Of a DNA stretch of 64,000 bases, positions 17,858 to 25,656 are shown piece by piece. Source of the stretch: a bacterium (GTDB lineage: Bacteria; Verrucomicrobiota; Verrucomicrobiia; Limisphaerales; RI-55); assembly GCA_016124235.1 (NCBI GenBank), contig WGOC01000017.1:226967-290966 (forward strand), read 5' to 3'. Made by a program: the position numbers and the translations under genes. Every line of letters begins with the position of its first letter. Position 1 is the stretch's first letter. The notes below the pieces were generated by a model. It worked only from the letters and a program-made list of their open reading frames with translations, was not told the DNA's origin and searched no databases.

Positions 17858-18883
17858 ATGAAAGCACTTCAACTGGCCGAACCCAAAGTCTGGACCTCCC
17901 TCGACGTCCCCGAACCGAATCAGCCCGGTCTCGGCGAAGCGCTCGTGCGGACGCATCGCATTGGTATTTGTGGCACCGACATCTCGGGTTATCTCGGCAA
18001 AATGCCGTTCTTCAAATACCCGCGCATCCCCGGTCACGAACTCGGCGTGGAAGTGCTGGCGGTTGGTGAGGGCGTGACGAACGTCAAACCGGGTGATCGT
18101 TGTTCCGTCGAGCCTTACATGAACTGCGGCAAGTGCTTTCCCTGCCGCAAGGGCAACAGCAATTGCTGCACGTCGTTAAACGTCATCGGCGTCATGATCG
18201 ATGGCGGAATGCGCGAACGATTTTTGATCCGCGCGGACAAATTGCATCCATCTGCCAAACTTTCGATGGAACAACTCGCTCTTGTCGAAACGCTCGCTAT
18301 TGGCTGTCACGCGACGGACCGGGGCGAACCCAAAAAGGGCGAGCACGCGTTGATCATCGGCGCCGGACCGATCGGCCTGTCGGTTCTTGAATTCACTCGA
18401 CTCACCGGCGCGACCGTCACCGTAATGGACATGGTCGAATCACGACTGGAGTTTTGCCGGAAGACTTATGGCATCGAACATACGATCCAATTCAAAGGCG
18501 ACGGATCGGAGTTCGAGCAGATGAAGACGATCACCGGCGGCGACATGTATTCGGTGGTCACGGACGCCACGGGCAGCAACAAATCGATGTCGTCCGCGCT
18601 GCAATATTGCGCGCACACCGGTTCGCTCGTTTATGTGGGGATCACGACGCAGGAAATCACGTTCACCCATCCGGTGATGCACCGGCCGGAATTGACGCTC
18701 AAGGCCAGCCGCAACGCCCTGCCCCGCGATTTTCCGCGCATCATCCAATTGATCGAAGACGGCACGATCAACACCGATCCGTGGATCACCCACCGGACCG
18801 GCATTGATCAACTAATCAGCCAGTTCGAGTCATTCACCCGACCCGAAACCGGCGTCATCAAGGCGGTCGTGGAAATGAGTTGA
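17858..18883 (+). CDS. Zinc-dependent alcohol/sugar dehydrogenase
   Basis: Medium-chain, zinc-dependent dehydrogenase that oxidises a polyol or sugar-acid hydroxyl with NAD(P). Catalytic zinc ligands are in ICGTDISGY and PGHELGVEV; the structural zinc loop is NCGKCFPCRKGNSNCC; the Rossmann signature is IIGAGPIGLSV. ATG 17858 is chosen over the upstream TTG at 17849. At 341 residues the length is standard. Together with uxaE, the TIM-barrel isomerase and the aldo/keto reductase it suggests a route for a sugar or uronic acid, but its precise substrate (for example L-galactonate or a 2-keto-3-deoxy acid) cannot be told from sequence. Confidence 0.88.
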   Translation: MKALQLAEPKVWTSLDVPEPNQPGLGEALVRTHRIGICGTDISGYLGKMPFFKYPRIPGHELGVEVLAVGEGVTNVKPGDRCSVEPYMNCGKCFPCRKGNSNCCTSLNVIGVMIDGGMRERFLIRADKLHPSAKLSMEQLALVETLAIGCHATDRGEPKKGEHALIIGAGPIGLSVLEFTRLTGATVTVMDMVESRLEFCRKTYGIEHTIQFKGDGSEFEQMKTITGGDMYSVVTDATGSNKSMSSALQYCAHTGSLVYVGITTQEITFTHPVMHRPELTLKASRNALPRDFPRIIQLIEDGTINTDPWITHRTGIDQLISQFESFTRPETGVIKAVVEMS

Positions 18884-19017
18884 TTATTCGGGTCCGCAAA
18901 TCTCGGCCTTTTGCCCATTAGGAAAGGTCGACTGGAAAACAGGTCCGCTGCAAAGTTGGCCTCCCGACGTCCTTGGCTTGAATTTCTCGTTGTGCCCAGC
19001 GTTTAATAAACACATCC

Positions 19018-22000
19018 ATGAAACACCTGACACTATCCTTTTCGCTGCTTGCGGCCAGTTTGCTGGCGGGTTCGGCGGCGGATCAACCCGCTCTGCAATT
19101 GAAGAAGGGCGATCATATCGCCTTGATCGGTAACGCCCTGCCGGACCGCATGCAGTTCGACGGTTATCTCGAAACGTTGATCACCGCCGCGTATCCAAAT
19201 GACGACCTGACCTTCCGGAATCTCGGACGCACGGGAGACGAAGTGGTCACGCGGGCGCGTTCGGCCAACTTTGGCACGCCCGACGAATGGCTCGAAAAAA
19301 CCAAGACCGACGTCATTCTGGCTTATTTCGGGTTCAATGAATCCTTCAACGGCGAGGCCGGGCTCGACAAGTTCAAGACGGATCTGGATACGTTTCTCAA
19401 ACAAACCAAGGCGATGAATTACAGCGGCAATGGCGCGCCGCGAATCGTCTTGTTCTCGCCCATCGCGGCCGAGCATCACCAAGACCCGAATTTCGCGCTG
19501 CCGGACAAGATCAACGCCAACGTCGAGCTTTACACCAAGGCGATGGGTGAGGTGGCCCGGCAGAACGGAGTGCCGTTCGTCGACCTCTACGCGCCAACGA
19601 AATCGCTGTTTGATTACAACCGCGACCAGAAACAATCGCTCACGATCGATGGGCAGCACTTGAGCCAGGACGGCGATCGCGTGCTGGCGCCGATCATGTT
19701 CCGCGCGTTGTTTGGCAAGGAACCGCCGCAGGGTGATTTCTCCAAACTGCGCGAAGCCATCAATGCGAAGAACTGGCAGTGGCACATGCGCTACCGGACG
19801 ATTGACGGTTACAACGTTTATGGTGGCCGGTCCGAGCTCGCCTATCAGCCCGACAAGGGCGCCTTCATTACGGACCGCGACCCGAAACCGCCGTTCATTT
19901 CGAACTACGAAGTCATGCAACGCGAAATGCAGATGCGGGACGTGATGGTGGCCAACCGCGACAAGCGAGTCTGGGCCATCGCTCAAGGAGGCGACCTCGA
20001 GGTGGACGATTCCAATCTGCCGCCGCCGATCGACGTGCCGACGAACGAGCGCGGTTCCAACCCAGACGGCACGTTTCCCGTGACGGGTGGGGAGGAAATG
20101 ATCTCGGAAATGAAGGTGCACTCGAACATGAAGGTGAACCTGTTCGCCAGCGACGAGCAGTTCCCTGAGTTGATCAGTCCATTGCAAATGATGTGGGATA
20201 CCAAGGGCCGGCTTTGGGTGACGGTCTGGCGGAATTATCCGGAACGCAAACCGACCAGCACGATCGGCGACAGTGTGCTGATCTTTGAAGACACCGACGG
20301 CGACGGCAAGGCCGACAAGGTCACGCACTTCCTCGACGGTTTGAACGCTCCCACGGGATTCCAGTTTTACAAGGACGGCTTGTTGGTCATGCAGGCGCCG
20401 GATCTTTGGTATGTTCGCGACACCGACGGCGACGACCATGCTGACACCAAGGAACGCGTCCTGATGGGAATGGATTCAGCGGACTCTCATCACACGGCAA
20501 ATGCGCTTTCCTACGATCCGGGCGGAGCGATCTACCTGAGCGACGGTGTGTTTCACCGCACGCAGGTGGAAACCGCGAATGGCCCGGTGCGCAATCTCGA
20601 TGCCGGCATCTACCGCTTTGAGCCCGTCACCGGCCGGTTCGAGCGCTACATCTCCTATGGATTTGCGAATCCACACGGCAAGGTCTTCGATCGTTGGGGC
20701 AACGGCATCATGACGGATGCGACGGGTAACAACAGTTACTTTGACGCGGCGTTCAGCGGTCACATCGATTACCCGATGAAGCACCCGGGTATGAAACAGT
20801 TTTGGGATCGGCCTTCCCGTCCGTGCCCCGGCACGGGCTGGCTCAGCAGCCGGCATTTTCCGGACGAACTCCAGGGCACGTTCATGAACTGCAACGTGAT
20901 TGGCTTTCAGGGCATTTACCTGGTCAAAGTCACCGACGACGGATCGGGCATCAAAGGCGAAACGATCGAACCGCTCGTTTCATCGACGAATTACAACTTT
21001 CGTCCTTCAAACGTCGATATCGGGCCCGACGGCGCCATTTATTTCCTCGATTGGGAAAAGCCGCTCATCGGCCACATGCAGCATCACCTGCGCGATCCCA
21101 ACCGTTACTTCCCGCACGGCCGCATTTACCGCATCACTTACGACGGCCGGCCGCTCTTGAAGCAGCCGAAAATTGACGGCCAACCGATTCCCGATTTGCT
21201 TGAGCTGCTGAAGTCGCCCGAAGACGGCGTACGCCAGCTCGCGAAAATCGAACTCGCCAAGCACGACGCCCAGGAAGTGGCGGCGGCCGTGCAGAAGTGG
21301 ATCACCACGCTCGACAAATCGTCGCCCGATTATGAGCACGAAATGATGGAAGCGCTGTGGGTTCATCAATGGAACAACGTCGTCAACGTCGACTTGCTGA
21401 AGCGCATGCTCAACTCGCCCGATCCGCGTGCCGTCGCGGCGGCTGGACGCGTCCTCTGCTACTGGCGCGATCGCGTGCCGGACGCGTTGGATCTCTTCCG
21501 CAAGCTCGCCAACGACGCCAGTCCCCGCGTCCGTCTGGAAGCGGTTCGCGCGGCGAGCTTCTTCGATAGTCCGGAAGCGGCCGAGGTCGCCCTCGAAGTG
21601 CTGAAACATCCGATGGATTACTACCTCGAATACACTTTGAAGGAGACCATGCGCCAACTCGAGCCGGTCTGGCGGAAAGCGCTGAGCGAAGGCAAATCCA
21701 TCGCCGCCGACAACCCGAAAGGCGTCGAATACATTTTGAACGCCGTGCCAAACTCCGGGCTCGCCAACCTGCCTCGCATTCCGGGTGTTTTGGAAGCCTA
21801 CCTGACCCGGCCCGGCATTACCGATGCCGATCGCGCTGTGGCTCTGGCGGATTTGGCTGACAAAAAAGGCACCGACCGCACCACGTTGCTGATGGACCTG
21901 ATCAAGGGTTCCTACAAAGACGATGCCGCCGCGCAGGCCAATCTCGCCCGGCAATTGCCAACCGTCCCGCCCGACGAACTGAAATCCAAGCGGACGATGG

Positions 22001-23484
22001 TTGCGGAACTGACCAAACCCGATGCACCGGGCGTGGCGAGACCGGCGGCTTGGGCCGCGCTCGCAGCCGCTGACGGTTCCTTTGACGCCGTTTTCAATCG
22101 CGCCGAGAAGGATCCGGCTGAACTGACGGAACTGCTTAACGGCATCCCGCTGTTGATGGACCCAACGTTGCGGGCGGCGGCGTGGCCGAAAGTTCGGCCA
22201 TTGTTGACCTCCCTTCCTGGCGGCTGGGACAGCGGCAAAATGAAAGCCGGCACCAAAGGCCGGTATGTGAGGATCGAGCTGCCTCGTCGCGGCACGTTGA
22301 CTCTGGCTGAAGTCGAGGTCATGAGCGACGGCCGCAACATTGCCCGGTTCGGCAAGGCCAGCGAGTCATCTGTCGCCAATGGCGGCACCGCCGATCGCGC
22401 GATTGACGGCCGGACTGATGGCGACTTCGGCAGCGGAACTCAAACGCACACTCGAGAGAATTCCCGCGACCCATGGTGGGAGGTCGATCTCGGTGCGACG
22501 CGTCCGATCAATTCTGTCGTCGTCTGGAATCGTACCGAAGGCGAACTAGGCAAACGCCTTGATCACTTCACGTTGCAGGTCCTCGACGATTCACGAAATG
22601 TGATCTTCGAACAAAAAGACAACCCTGCGCCGGAGAAGAATGTCACGATCAACGTGAGCACCGATCCGGTGGGCACCATGCGCCGGGCAGCCATCCAGGC
22701 GCTCGCCAGCATGGGAACCAAGCCGGCCGAGACGTTCGGCGCCCTTTCGGACCTCATCGTCAAGGGCGAGGAAGTCGTGGAAGCCACCCGCGCTTTGCGC
22801 AGCGTGCCCCGCGCAAGTTGGCCCGCCAAGGAAGCTGGAGCCGACGCGCGTGCGCTCGTCGATTGGGCCAAATCCGTCCCGACGGATGCGCGTACTTCGC
22901 AGGACTTCGTGGAGACAACCCAAACCGCTTCGGACTTGACCGGGCTGCTTCCGGCGCCGGAAGCCGTCGCGTTGCGCCACCAGTTGAAGGACATTCGCGT
23001 CGCGATGTTTGTCGTCCGCACGGTGCGCGAGCAAATGCGTTACGACACACCCCGGATGGTCGTTGAAGCCGGCAAGCCGTTCCAGGTCATCATCGTCAAC
23101 GACGATTTCATGCCGCACAACATGGTGGTTTCCATGCCCGGCGGCCGTGAGATTATCGGGCCGATGTCGGACAAGATGCAGCCGGATAAACTGGACTCAA
23201 AGGGTCGGGCATTCATCCCGAGCAGCGTCACTCACCTGTCACAACCGAACGAATTGATCCTCGACGCCACGCCGCTGATCGAGCCCGGTCAGCAGGCCAC
23301 GCTCAAACTCACCGCTCCGGAAAAGGAAGGTGACTACAATTACTTCTGTACCTTCCCCGGTCACTGGCCGGTGATGTGGGGCATCCTCGTGGTGACCAAG
23401 GACGTCGACGCCTATTTGCAGGCGCACCCCGTGGCCACTCAATTGCCCGCCGCAAACCAAAAGCACGACCACAGCTTCGAATAA
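19018..23484 (+). CDS. Exported SGNH-like / PVC dehydrogenase propeller / HEAT / discoidin / cupredoxin protein
   Basis: A 1488-residue exported protein (signal peptide to GSAADQ). Residues about 25-240 form an SGNH-like domain, but the first block reads LIGNALPDR, with no GDS serine, while FGFNES and TIDGQHLS persist. Residues about 350-720 form the PVC 'putative membrane-bound dehydrogenase' propeller (TIGR02604 type) with DTDGDGKAD and DTDGDDHAD loops. Residues about 730-1060 are HEAT-like repeats and about 1078-1210 an F5/8 type C (discoidin) domain. The end is a cupredoxin with His1367, Cys1444, His1449 and Met1453, the ligand spacing of azurin. No CxxCH haem motif is present. Likely a periplasmic oxidoreductase with copper electron transfer; substrate unknown. 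Confidence 0.85.
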   Translation: MKHLTLSFSLLAASLLAGSAADQPALQLKKGDHIALIGNALPDRMQFDGYLETLITAAYPNDDLTFRNLGRTGDEVVTRARSANFGTPDEWLEKTKTDVILAYFGFNESFNGEAGLDKFKTDLDTFLKQTKAMNYSGNGAPRIVLFSPIAAEHHQDPNFALPDKINANVELYTKAMGEVARQNGVPFVDLYAPTKSLFDYNRDQKQSLTIDGQHLSQDGDRVLAPIMFRALFGKEPPQGDFSKLREAINAKNWQWHMRYRTIDGYNVYGGRSELAYQPDKGAFITDRDPKPPFISNYEVMQREMQMRDVMVANRDKRVWAIAQGGDLEVDDSNLPPPIDVPTNERGSNPDGTFPVTGGEEMISEMKVHSNMKVNLFASDEQFPELISPLQMMWDTKGRLWVTVWRNYPERKPTSTIGDSVLIFEDTDGDGKADKVTHFLDGLNAPTGFQFYKDGLLVMQAPDLWYVRDTDGDDHADTKERVLMGMDSADSHHTANALSYDPGGAIYLSDGVFHRTQVETANGPVRNLDAGIYRFEPVTGRFERYISYGFANPHGKVFDRWGNGIMTDATGNNSYFDAAFSGHIDYPMKHPGMKQFWDRPSRPCPGTGWLSSRHFPDELQGTFMNCNVIGFQGIYLVKVTDDGSGIKGETIEPLVSSTNYNFRPSNVDIGPDGAIYFLDWEKPLIGHMQHHLRDPNRYFPHGRIYRITYDGRPLLKQPKIDGQPIPDLLELLKSPEDGVRQLAKIELAKHDAQEVAAAVQKWITTLDKSSPDYEHEMMEALWVHQWNNVVNVDLLKRMLNSPDPRAVAAAGRVLCYWRDRVPDALDLFRKLANDASPRVRLEAVRAASFFDSPEAAEVALEVLKHPMDYYLEYTLKETMRQLEPVWRKALSEGKSIAADNPKGVEYILNAVPNSGLANLPRIPGVLEAYLTRPGITDADRAVALADLADKKGTDRTTLLMDLIKGSYKDDAAAQANLARQLPTVPPDELKSKRTMVAELTKPDAPGVARPAAWAALAAADGSFDAVFNRAEKDPAELTELLNGIPLLMDPTLRAAAWPKVRPLLTSLPGGWDSGKMKAGTKGRYVRIELPRRGTLTLAEVEVMSDGRNIARFGKASESSVANGGTADRAIDGRTDGDFGSGTQTHTRENSRDPWWEVDLGATRPINSVVVWNRTEGELGKRLDHFTLQVLDDSRNVIFEQKDNPAPEKNVTINVSTDPVGTMRRAAIQALASMGTKPAETFGALSDLIVKGEEVVEATRALRSVPRASWPAKEAGADARALVDWAKSVPTDARTSQDFVETTQTASDLTGLLPAPEAVALRHQLKDIRVAMFVVRTVREQMRYDTPRMVVEAGKPFQVIIVNDDFMPHNMVVSMPGGREIIGPMSDKMQPDKLDSKGRAFIPSSVTHLSQPNELILDATPLIEPGQQATLKLTAPEKEGDYNYFCTFPGHWPVMWGILVVTKDVDAYLQAHPVATQLPAANQKHDHSFE

Positions 23485-23513
23485 CCGGCGGCCGAACACG
23501 GCCGTTCTGCTTC

Positions 23514-23546
23514 AATGCTCCCGGAGTCGTTCCGGGAGCATTTTTC
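23514..23546 (+). terminator. Rho-independent terminator
   Basis: A 12-bp stem (AATGCTCCCGGA pairing with TCCGGGAGCATT) with a 5-base loop, followed by TTTCTCG; it ends the transcript of the large cupredoxin protein gene. Confidence 0.85.
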
Positions 23547-23628
23547 TCGTACCGCAGGGGAAGAACGGAACCGTTCAATCCGAAAACTTGCACCGGTCCC
23601 GAAACACGTACACCATGTTCCACCGCTT

Positions 23629-24222
23629 ATGAAAATGAAGAACGTATTCTCGCTCGCCTTGCCGTTGGCCACCACGCTGTTTGCCGCCGGCTGCATCTCG
23701 GTTCACGAAGAATCGGAGCACACGCACATGGCGCCGCCGGACCACGCCAGCGCCTGGGCATCCGTCAATCATGCCGTCGCGGTTATTCGCCCCACCGCCG
23801 GAAACGAGTGTTCCGGAGTCGTAAACTTTTACCAACAGGGCGACACTGTGAAAGTCGTGGCTGATCTCAGTGGGCTCGCGCCCAACCAGGACCACGGGTT
23901 TCACGTTCACGAGCTGGGTGACATTTCGGCGGACAACGGCACCGCCACGGGTGGGCATTACAATCCGGAAAAGCACGACCACGCCCTGCCGACCACGTCC
24001 ATGCGACACGCCGGGGATTTGGGCAACGTCCACGCCGATGCCGACGGCAAGGCCCACTACGAAATCACGGTGGCCAACATTTCGATCGCCGGCCTGCGGA
24101 ACCCGATCTTGGGCCGCGGCGTCATCGTTCACGCCAAGGCTGATGACGGCGGCCAGCCAACCGGAAATGCCGGCGGACGCGTGGGCCAGGGCGTAATTGG
24201 CCTTGCGAAATCCACCGAGTGA
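23629..24222 (+). CDS. sodC: Lipoprotein Cu/Zn superoxide dismutase
   Basis: Envelope enzyme that dismutates superoxide. ATG 23629 gives a lipoprotein leader (LPLATTLFAAGC); longer upstream in-frame starts would run through the preceding terminator. All metal ligands are seen: HGFHVHE (two Cu His), GGHYNPEKHDH (bridging and Zn His), RHAGDLGNV (Zn His and Asp), VIVHAKADD (Cu His), and the substrate-guiding Arg in GNAGGRVGQGVIG. The two cysteines that normally form the stabilising disulfide are absent: the first position lies in HELGDISADNG and the second reads GGRVGQGV instead of GGRxACGV. A stray Cys occurs earlier (AGNECSG). An additional His-rich segment (HEESEHTHMAPPDH) follows the lipobox. 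Confidence 0.93.
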   Translation: MKMKNVFSLALPLATTLFAAGCISVHEESEHTHMAPPDHASAWASVNHAVAVIRPTAGNECSGVVNFYQQGDTVKVVADLSGLAPNQDHGFHVHELGDISADNGTATGGHYNPEKHDHALPTTSMRHAGDLGNVHADADGKAHYEITVANISIAGLRNPILGRGVIVHAKADDGGQPTGNAGGRVGQGVIGLAKSTE

Positions 24223-24255
24223 CCGAAAGTCGCACCTGCAAGTTAGATTTGAACT

Positions 24256-24675
24256 ATGACAACGACCCTTGAAACCACTGTCCTCGACAAGACCCGCGAG
24301 CTCTGCGAAACGATCATCAACCAGCCGGAGTTCGAGAGCATGCGCACGCGGATCGACCAATTCCTCATCAACGACGCAGCACGCGCCCAGTATCAGGAAC
24401 TGACTGAACAAGGTGAGTACCTCCACCACAAGCAGCACCAGGGCGTGCAGCTCACGCAGGAGGAAGTCGAGACCTTCGAGAAGAAGCGGACTGCTCTCAT
24501 GAACAACCCGGTGGCTCGTGGTTTTCTCGACGCGCAGGACGAGGCGTTCAAGATGCGCGACTTGGTGTCCAAGTATGTTGCCAAGACCTTCGAACTGGGC
24601 CGCGTGCCCGGCGAAAGTGATTTTGAAGACGGCTGCTGCGGTGGCGGCGGCGGAGGCTGCGGCTGCAGTCACTGA
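24256..24675 (+). CDS. YlbF/YmcA-family protein with Cys/Gly-rich tail
   Basis: Small helical protein of the YlbF/YmcA (DUF964) family. In Bacillus, family members with YaaT form a complex that carries iron-sulfur clusters and affects RNA processing and development. Residues 1-120 are the helical domain (LDKTRELCETIINQPEF, ARGFLDAQDEAFKMRDLVSK). The last 20 residues are CCGGGGGGCGCSH after an acidic stretch; four Cys and a His so close suggest metal or Fe-S binding. Start ATG 24256; 33 bases downstream of sodC, so possibly in one operon with it; a terminator follows. Confidence 0.85.
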   Translation: MTTTLETTVLDKTRELCETIINQPEFESMRTRIDQFLINDAARAQYQELTEQGEYLHHKQHQGVQLTQEEVETFEKKRTALMNNPVARGFLDAQDEAFKMRDLVSKYVAKTFELGRVPGESDFEDGCCGGGGGGCGCSH

Positions 24676-24700
24676 TCGCGAATCCGATTCCCTTCCCCAA

Positions 24701-24735
24701 AAGAGCCGCGGCCAATCCGGTCGCGGCTCTTTATT
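24701..24735 (+). terminator. Rho-independent terminator
   Basis: AAGAGCCGCG (24701-24710) pairs with CGCGGCTCTT (24722-24731) across an 11-base loop, followed by TATTTA. It closes the sodC/ylbF-like unit and lies between convergent genes. Confidence 0.8.
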
Positions 24736-24774
24736 TATGCACCGTGATCCAACGGGCAAAGACCGACCCGTGGT

Positions 24775-25569
24775 TCAATATTTCCAGTTTCGATAAACCT
24801 CGTACACATCCACTTCGCCGCCGAAGAAATAGTTGCTCATTGGCGTGTGAAATCGGCCGTCGTCGTTTTGATAGGTGATTTGCAAAGGCGCTTTGGGATT
24901 GTTCGGATCGTAACACCAAAACCGCACTCCCTCCGGCACGTCCTCCACCTTGTAGACCACCACGCCATGATTGATCGTCTGCGCCGGAAAAAGCACCACG
25001 TGGATCACCGGCGCGATTCCTTTTTCCAGTTCGCGCCGTAGCGTAACAACGGTCCTCGCCTGATGCGCGTCGCTGAAAGGAAACAACATCCTCCAGTGTC
25101 CGCGCTGCACATAGCTTTGCCACCAACCACCGCACAGGTCCTTGATGTCTGATTCGTAGTCCCGGCTGAAATCGTACAAATCCGCGTAACCCGGGATGAC
25201 GACCGGTTTGTGCTTTGCGGGATCCGATCGCGGATCGTGCGACAACACTTCGTCGATCAAGTGGCGATACGTTTCTTCGTCAGCTTTGGGCGCCTTTGGA
25301 TCGAAGCGGGCAAAGTCATAAAACTGCCGCGCGGCACGAGACATGACGAAGCAATATTGATGATAATCCGGCTTGGGAACACGCGGATGCGTCCTCATTT
25401 TGCCGGCCTCCAAATCCGGTTCGTAAACCCACTGAAGTTCGTTCGCGTAGGCGAAGTTGTCGCGCCCAAATTCGAAATGTCTTCCCGTCGGCTGACGGGT
25501 TGTTATCGACGCACAACCGCTTGCCACCATCAGGAGCACACCGGCGAACAAATGCGCGGCCAGGCGCAT
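24775..25569 (-). CDS. Lipoprotein, possibly papain/C39-like fold
   Basis: Envelope lipoprotein: the chosen start (ATG ending at 25569) gives RLAAHLFAGVLLMVASGC, a good lipobox; the frame is open further upstream to 25644 but that would bury the leader. The mature part has HQYCFVMSRAARQF near residue 85 and, near residue 205-230, INHGVVVYKVED followed by FWCYDPNNP. The order Cys, His in 'HGVVVY', Asp/Asn in 'YDPN' is like that of papain-like (C39/transglutaminase-type) cysteine peptidases, but this is pattern-based inference without a family match. It is transcribed divergently from the acyl-adenylating ligase gene, sharing an 87-base upstream region. Confidence 0.6.
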   Translation of the reverse strand: MRLAAHLFAGVLLMVASGCASITTRQPTGRHFEFGRDNFAYANELQWVYEPDLEAGKMRTHPRVPKPDYHQYCFVMSRAARQFYDFARFDPKAPKADEETYRHLIDEVLSHDPRSDPAKHKPVVIPGYADLYDFSRDYESDIKDLCGGWWQSYVQRGHWRMLFPFSDAHQARTVVTLRRELEKGIAPVIHVVLFPAQTINHGVVVYKVEDVPEGVRFWCYDPNNPKAPLQITYQNDDGRFHTPMSNYFFGGEVDVYEVYRNWKY

Positions 25570-25656
25570 CGGTTGAGTTGAAATGGATTTTCGAACTGCA
25601 GCAAATAAACACAACATGCTTGCCGGAAACGCTAGCGGCGCCAAATCTCACTCGCA

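Noticed and set aside
19033..20439. Long open frame of 468 codons on the minus strand
   Set aside because: It is antisense to the PVC dehydrogenase gene, rich in Arg, His and Val from the mirrored codon bias, and has no recognisable domain.
23515..23628. Upstream extension of the superoxide dismutase frame
   Set aside because: It would translate through the terminator at 23514-23546 and bury the lipoprotein leader.
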